Part shown: one piece after another, positions 7,234-10,279 of the stretch
Position numbering within the stretch: the first letter of the stretch is position 1
How the letters are laid out: the number at the start of each line of letters is the position of its first letter
From: an uncultured Maribacter sp.
GTDB lineage: Bacteria > Bacteroidota > Bacteroidia > Flavobacteriales > Flavobacteriaceae
DNA length: 10,279 nucleotides
Reading direction: 5' to 3'
Assembly (NCBI GenBank): GCA_905479535.1
Contig: CAJQMW010000202.1
Span: 1 to 10,279 of the forward strand
Made by a program: the position numbers and the translations under genes
The notes under the pieces: generated by a model
Told to the model about the DNA's origin: nothing
Seen by the model: the letters and a program-made list of their open reading frames with translations, nothing else
Databases searched by the model: none

Positions 7234-7935
7234 TTATGGATTAGAAGTATACAGTAAACCTGTTAAAATAGCCAACCCAAAACTAACCAGAGTGCCAATT
7301 AGGATGTACTCCGTTAATTTCCTATTGTTACTTTCCTTTAAGTCGTTAAACCTAAAGACCGATTTGGCCGTGATCAAAAGTCCAATGGCTTCCCATCTTC
7401 CTATCAAGATAAACACAAGAACAAAAAGCCGTTCTATAATTCCTATATATTTGCCTGCGTTTGGCAAAGATTTGTGATCCGTTCCAATTTGATAGGACAT
7501 GCGTTCTAAGATCTTACCCATAATAATGGCAGAGGGGAAAGTGACAAAAACTATCGCCAATAGCAAGGGCCAATCTATATTTTGAATCAGGTCTATAGCA
7601 TGGGACGGTAATTCCGCATAAAATGAGCAAATATAGATTACTCCTACATGCAGGAGCTGATCCAAGAAAAAAGGAACACCCTTGTTCGTGAAGAACCGCT
7701 CGGAGTACAACTTTAACAAATCGATTATCAAATGGCTTAAAGCCAATAACAGTATAAGTTTCCAAGCATTGATATCCCACAATGCTAGAGCGTAAAGTCC
7801 TAGATGAATGAGTATATGCAAATACAGATACTTGGAAGCTATTTTATTCGCTTCTTTATGGATGACCCATTTTTGCGGCTGAAGCATAAAATCCCCAATC
7901 AGATGTGCCAACAATAGTTTTATGAATATTTCCAT
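7234..7935 (-). CDS. DUF3307 multi-pass membrane protein
   Basis: The product is a 233-residue integral membrane protein of the DUF3307 family, whose function is unknown. The N-terminal half carries the family's polar signature inside hydrophobic helices: LLAHLIGDFMLQP (H11, D15), HILIHLG (H40, H44), LSHLIIDLLK (H68, D72) and LDQLLHVG (D92, H96). The C-terminal half has the NAGKYIGIIERLF segment at residues 159-171, an AKSVFRF segment, and a final hydrophobic EYILIGTLVSFGLAIL helix. The repeated His/Asp spacing in membrane helices recalls membrane-bound metal-dependent hydrolases such as the YdjM/DUF457 group, but that link is my inference. The gene begins 2 nt after the satD-like stop and ends 9 nt before the hydrolase start, so it is co-transcribed with both. 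Confidence 0.88.
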   Translation of the reverse strand: MEIFIKLLLAHLIGDFMLQPQKWVIHKEANKIASKYLYLHILIHLGLYALALWDINAWKLILLLALSHLIIDLLKLYSERFFTNKGVPFFLDQLLHVGVIYICSFYAELPSHAIDLIQNIDWPLLLAIVFVTFPSAIIMGKILERMSYQIGTDHKSLPNAGKYIGIIERLFVLVFILIGRWEAIGLLITAKSVFRFNDLKESNNRKLTEYILIGTLVSFGLAILTGLLYTSNP

Positions 7936-7937
7936 TT

Positions 7938-8543
7938 TTAAAATTCAGGACAAACGTTTTCGTAATAAGCCAATAAATCCGTCACAAGATCGAAGCGGGC
8001 CCTTTTTAATCGTTGACTTACCGCAGATTGCTTTATGCCAAGCCGCTTGGCTATTTCTTTCTGGGATGCCTCTGGATTTTCTAAAACCAACGTCATAATT
8101 TCTGCAGAGACCGCGCTCCAATTATCCATAAAATCTAGCGATAACTGCAACATTAGATTTAGGGTACGGTCGTAGAATTCATTACCCGTGGCAATGCTTA
8201 GGTTTATTTTACTGTCCTTCAATGATTCAAGCTTACGGCCAGAGCGTTGATAGGCGGGGCCGTTAGATTCTGTTACACCGGCACCCAAAAAAGTTTCGAG
8301 ACCAATTCCTATTCCCATTCGCACGTCCAACCCCTTAACCGACTTTAAAAGTGCTTTAATCTTAATGGCGGTAAGAAGTGCATTTTCCCTATTTACTTTT
8401 AATTGAAACTCATCTCCACGGTATATTTCCCAGTTCATGGGAGATGGACCAAACTCGTTGAAGAATTTCTTGAGCATCTCCATCCATTCTAAGGAGGGGT
8501 GCTTTTCAGAATTGATGATGTCTCCGGTAATTATTGCAATCAT
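7938..8543 (-). CDS. SatD-family protein: cyclase-like domain plus C-terminal helix-turn-helix
   Basis: The 201-residue product matches the SatD family, named after a gene of the streptococcal sat (secretion and acid tolerance) operon. Its biochemical function is unknown. By eye the first 115 residues follow the motif order of class III nucleotidyl cyclases and GGDEF enzymes: a first strand with an acidic residue (IITGDIINS, D8), a hairpin YRGDEF at 41-46 (D44), a strand DVRMGIGIG at 73-81, then GPAYQRSGRKLES at 95-107, which resembles the cyclase G-x-x-V-N-x-A-A-R-L-E segment. Residues 157-183 form a helix-turn-helix (QKEIAKRLGIKQSAVSQRLK). The protein could therefore sense or make a nucleotide and bind DNA, perhaps its own promoter. 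No signal peptide or membrane helix is present. It is the first gene of a tight unit with DUF3307 and a hydrolase. Family assignment is confident; the cyclase-like reading is inference. Confidence 0.85.
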   Translation of the reverse strand: MIAIITGDIINSEKHPSLEWMEMLKKFFNEFGPSPMNWEIYRGDEFQLKVNRENALLTAIKIKALLKSVKGLDVRMGIGIGLETFLGAGVTESNGPAYQRSGRKLESLKDSKINLSIATGNEFYDRTLNLMLQLSLDFMDNWSAVSAEIMTLVLENPEASQKEIAKRLGIKQSAVSQRLKRARFDLVTDLLAYYENVCPEF

Positions 8544-8573
8544 TTTTATTAACTATAAAATTAATATTATCAT

Positions 8574-8619
8574 TAATAAGCTATTTCACTAATATATTAA
8601 TTTATTACCTATTAAGCTA
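8574..8619. promoter_or_regulatory. Pair of direct 10-mers upstream of the satD-like gene (candidate operators)
   Basis: TAATAAGCTA at 8574-8583 and TATTAAGCTA at 8610-8619 differ at one base and lie 36 bp apart. Both sit in the 88-nt, very AT-rich gap between the methyltransferase stop and the satD-like start. They could be binding sites for the C-terminal helix-turn-helix of the SatD-like protein (autoregulation), which is inference. Low complexity makes a chance match possible. No convincing -33/-7 pair was found for the satD-like gene, although TAATTTTA near its start differs from the -7 consensus at one position. Confidence 0.35.
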
Positions 8620-8631
8620 ATAATTTGAGGT

Positions 8632-9084
8632 TTAAAACCATCGTCTAGTTTTCGCACAGTATGCGATGAAGTCTTTGCCAAATTTTTTCGTCAACATCTT
8701 CTCTTCCGGAACAATCTGAAAACGGTTCATGTAAGATACGAATCCGGCGGCCAATAATACATTAAAAGCATTGCCCAACTTTAACCCCAATGCCAATAAG
8801 AGCAACAGCATGGCCAGATACATGGGGTTTCTAGAAAGCTTGTACAAGCCATTGGTAACTAATTTCGAAGCCTTAGAAGGATTGGTGGGGTCAATTGTAG
8901 TTTTAGTGCTAAAAAATTGAATTAAGGAAACGCAGAGCACGACAATAGCCATTCCCACAAGGATTTTAGCTAGCCACAAACGACCAAAAAAATCAAAATA
9001 ACCAAAGGGTAAAAATCGATTTAACAGGTACATTGCAAAAGCAAAGACGAAAACAACAAGTGCGGGTGGTAGCTTTAATTCCAT
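8632..9084 (-). CDS. Isoprenylcysteine carboxyl methyltransferase-like membrane methyltransferase
   Basis: This 150-residue membrane protein has about four hydrophobic segments and the cofactor-binding signature of the ICMT/phospholipid methyltransferase families. LVTNGLYKLSRNPMYLA at residues 75-91 carries the G-x-Y-x-x-x-R-N-P-x-Y core, and PEEKMLTKKFG at 126-136 followed by an A-Y-x-x-x-x-R-R-W tail carries the E-E and R-W elements that hold S-adenosylmethionine. Bacteria lack CAAX-prenylated proteins of the eukaryotic kind, so the real substrate is unknown; a lipid or small hydrophobic molecule is likely. It lies 88 nt upstream of the satD-like gene on the same strand and is divergent from rdgB. 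Whether it shares a transcript with the satD-like unit is unclear, because the AT-rich gap may hold a separate promoter. Confidence 0.9.
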   Translation of the reverse strand: MELKLPPALVVFVFAFAMYLLNRFLPFGYFDFFGRLWLAKILVGMAIVVLCVSLIQFFSTKTTIDPTNPSKASKLVTNGLYKLSRNPMYLAMLLLLLALGLKLGNAFNVLLAAGFVSYMNRFQIVPEEKMLTKKFGKDFIAYCAKTRRWF

Positions 9085-9105
9085 GATATAAAATTAGTAC
9101 ATTTG
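9074..9105 (+). promoter_or_regulatory. Bacteroidota-type promoter of rdgB
   Basis: TACATTTG at 9098-9105 is a perfect match to the TAnnTTTG -7 element. TTTA at 9074-9077, 20 nt upstream, is a near match to the -33 TTTG. Transcription would start near 9110, giving a leader of about 34 nt. The -33 box overlaps the start of the divergent methyltransferase gene. Confidence 0.55.
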
Positions 9106-9143
9106 ATTTTTATCCTATAGGAGTTTCCCAATAATTGGCTTAA

Positions 9144-9731
9144 ATGAAGTTAGTATTTGCAACGCACAATCAAAACAAGTTAAGGGAGATACAATTACTA
9201 GTTCCAAAACATATCACAGTAGTCTCTCTGCATGAAATAGGCTGTAAACAAGATATGCCGGAGACTGCGGATACGCTAGAGGGAAATGCAAAGTTAAAAG
9301 CTGACTTCGTTTTTGAAAACTACAACCTTCCCTGTTTTGCTGATGATACGGGTCTATTGGTAAAAGCATTGAACGGTGCCCCTGGTGTATATACGGCCAG
9401 ATATGCTGGCGAAGCAAATGATGCCAACGCCAATATGGACAAACTACTCCATAATTTAATGGGTGAAAAAGACAGGTCCGCAAGTTTTAAAACGGTAATA
9501 GCACTTCGTCTTTCGGAAAAAACCCAATTCTTTGAAGGTTCGGTTCACGGCGAAATAGGTGCCGAAAAAAAAGGAGCCGATGGCTTCGGCTATGACCCCA
9601 TCTTTAAACCATTGGGCTATGACAAAACATTTGCCCAACTCCCCATTTCCATTAAAAATAATATTGGACACCGTGGCATAGCTTTTGCCAAACTGATAAA
9701 ATTTTTGAACACGTTGAATGCTACAATCTAA
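9144..9731 (+). CDS. rdgB: XTP/dITP diphosphatase (non-canonical purine NTP pyrophosphatase, RdgB/HAM1 family)
   Basis: This cytoplasmic enzyme hydrolyses dITP, dXTP and their ribo forms to the monophosphate plus pyrophosphate, keeping deaminated purines out of DNA and RNA. The product is 195 residues, the normal length. Motifs in order: phosphate-binding THNQNK at residues 7-12, TLEGNA at 44-49, ADDTGL at 66-71 with the metal and catalytic aspartates, GAPGVYTARYAG at 78-89, GFGYDPIF at 147-154, and the base-contacting KNNIGHRG at 171-178. The last motif is usually ISHR; here glycine replaces the serine while the His-Arg pair is kept. The gene is divergent from the methyltransferase gene and has its own promoter. 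Its last codons overlap the start of a probable frameshifted small ORF. Confidence 0.97.
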   Translation: MKLVFATHNQNKLREIQLLVPKHITVVSLHEIGCKQDMPETADTLEGNAKLKADFVFENYNLPCFADDTGLLVKALNGAPGVYTARYAGEANDANANMDKLLHNLMGEKDRSASFKTVIALRLSEKTQFFEGSVHGEIGAEKKGADGFGYDPIFKPLGYDKTFAQLPISIKNNIGHRGIAFAKLIKFLNTLNATI

Positions 9732-9901
9732 AAAAAAATCGATTTAGGCATGCTCTTTTTCAAATAAGTATTGTTTTGGGCGCCTTATGCATAATTATCT
9801 ATGACAATCCCAAACTACAAAAAGCGTTTATCTTGTTAATGTGCGTCACTCGAGTAATCGGAAATTGCATGTCCACATACGGCTATTTGATTGCACCCTA
9901 A
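9718..9901 (+). pseudogene. Possible frameshifted small membrane-protein gene overlapping the rdgB end
   Basis: An ATG at 9718 inside the last codons of rdgB begins MLQSKKK and then stops quickly at 9745-9747. If one A of the nine-A run at 9730-9738 is skipped, the frame opens for 60 codons to TAA at 9899-9901. The product would be a basic, hydrophobic two-segment peptide (ALFQISIVLGALCIIIY, then KAFILLMCVTRVIG, ending TYGYLIAP). Composition and segment layout look like a small inner-membrane protein. The break at a homopolymer may be a sequencing error, a real frameshift that killed the gene, or slippage. I do not recognise the family, and a 60-codon open frame can arise by chance, so this is tentative. 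Confidence 0.35.
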
Positions 9902-9919
9902 TCAACAATCACATTAATC

Positions 9920-9950
9920 TTAGACTATCCAATAATTAGCAGTACCTTTG
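9920..9950 (+). promoter_or_regulatory. Bacteroidota-type promoter of the DEAD-box helicase gene
   Basis: TACCTTTG at 9943-9950 matches the TAnnTTTG -7 element perfectly. TTAG at 9920-9923 lies exactly 19 nt upstream and matches the -33 TTTG at three of four bases. Transcription should start near 9955, leaving a leader of about 105 nt before the helicase start codon. Confidence 0.6.
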
Positions 9951-9954
9951 CCGC

Positions 9955-10059
9955 TTTAATAAACGCCGCTGGTATAGCAGGTGTTGCGCGGAGTCTAATG
10001 GGTTATATACGGTAATCGCTCTATGCAACATTCATATTTGCGATTAAGTATAACATATT
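9955..10059 (+). other. Long structured 5' leader of the DEAD-box helicase mRNA
   Basis: The leader of about 105 nt between the predicted transcription start and the helicase ATG is GC-richer than the flanks. It can fold: TGTTGC at 9982-9987 pairs perfectly with GCAACA at 10025-10030, and CCGC at 9966-9969 can pair with GCGG at 9988-9991, which would give crossing (pseudoknot-like) pairing. Long leaders on RNA-helicase genes are often cold- or self-regulated, as known for csdA/deaD-type genes; that it acts here is inference. The ends are approximate. Confidence 0.35.
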
Positions 10060-10279
10060 ATGACAAAGTTTGAAGCACTAGGACTGCAAAAGTCCTTATT
10101 AGATGCTATTACGGATTTAGGTTTTGAGACCCCGTCCGAAGTACAAGAAAAATCAATCCCTATTTTATTGGAAAGTGAGACCGATCTGGTGGCACTTGCG
10201 CAGACGGGGACCGGTAAGACGGCCGCATTCGGTTTTCCCCTAATTCAAAAAATTGACAGGGATAGTAGAACCACACAGG
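10060..10279 (+). CDS. DEAD-box ATP-dependent RNA helicase, N-terminal 73 residues, cut by the window edge
   Basis: DEAD-box proteins unwind short RNA duplexes with ATP and act in ribosome assembly, mRNA decay and cold adaptation. Only the first 73 codons are present; the frame is open to the window end. The Q motif is visible (aromatic F22 in GFETPSEVQ, with P25 and Q29), followed by Walker A AQTGTGKT at residues 47-54 and the helix AAFGFPLIQ. The DEAD box itself and the second RecA lobe would lie to the right. The start at 10060 places the Q motif at the usual distance from the N-terminus. The subtype (RhlE-like or CsdA-like) cannot be decided from this fragment. It has its own promoter and a long leader. 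Confidence 0.96.
   Translation, partial: MTKFEALGLQKSLLDAITDLGFETPSEVQEKSIPILLESETDLVALAQTGTGKTAAFGFPLIQKIDRDSRTTQ

Noticed and set aside
7514..7780. 88-codon minus-strand open frame
   Set aside because: It lies wholly inside the DUF3307 gene in another frame, and the DUF3307 frame carries clear family motifs.
9902..10015. Continuation of the small hydrophobic frame past its TAA to a second stop
   Set aside because: This part overlaps the helicase promoter and leader, whose sequence is explained without coding; the open stretch is short enough to be chance.
9964..10030. tRNA-like appearance of the helicase leader (GGTATAGC and paired stems)
   Set aside because: There is no T-arm GTTC-type sequence, no acceptor stem and no anticodon arm of the right size.
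1..10279. CRISPR arrays, insertion sequences, integrases, attachment sites or rRNA genes
   Set aside because: No regularly spaced repeats, transposase or recombinase motifs, or rRNA-like sequence were seen on either strand.

Overview
The window looks like chromosomal DNA of a marine-type member of the Flavobacteriaceae (Bacteroidota). This rests on low-to-moderate GC content, the near absence of Shine-Dalgarno sequences, good matches to the Bacteroidota -33/-7 promoter (TTTG, about 19-20 nt, TAnnTTTG) upstream of rdgB and of the DEAD-box helicase gene, a fused SerB-SerA protein, and the family profile of the other genes. The genus cannot be fixed from the sequence alone.

Layout from left to right. 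Positions 1-1381 hold the N-terminal 460 residues of the primosomal helicase PriA (minus strand, cut by the window edge). The 168-nt spacer behind it is bounded by a perfect 15-bp inverted repeat and looks like a small dispersed or MITE-like element. Next comes a tightly packed minus-strand operon transcribed nadC, yihY-like, DUF2147: the first two genes abut with no spacer and the last two overlap by 4 nt. rlmH (plus strand) diverges from nadC and converges on a 630-codon gene encoding a fusion of a phosphoserine phosphatase-like HAD domain with D-3-phosphoglycerate dehydrogenase.

Further right, on the minus strand, is a three-gene unit: satD-like, DUF3307 membrane protein, secreted or lipid-facing alpha/beta hydrolase, with spacers of 2 and 9 nt. 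It is preceded by an AT-rich control region with two near-identical 10-mers. An isoprenylcysteine-methyltransferase-like membrane protein gene lies upstream of it. On the plus strand, rdgB diverges from that methyltransferase gene. It is followed by a probable frameshifted small membrane-protein ORF, then a promoter and a leader of about 105 nt, then the start of a DEAD-box RNA helicase gene that runs off the right edge.

Most genes are housekeeping: replication restart, NAD and serine biosynthesis, rRNA methylation and nucleotide-pool cleaning. The most promising uncharacterised part is the satD-DUF3307-hydrolase unit. By eye, the SatD-like protein has the motif order of a class III nucleotidyl cyclase/GGDEF-type palm domain followed by a helix-turn-helix. 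Its partner is a multi-pass membrane protein rich in conserved-looking His/Asp pairs. This suggests, by inference only, a nucleotide-signalling or self-regulated sensor linked to a membrane effector.
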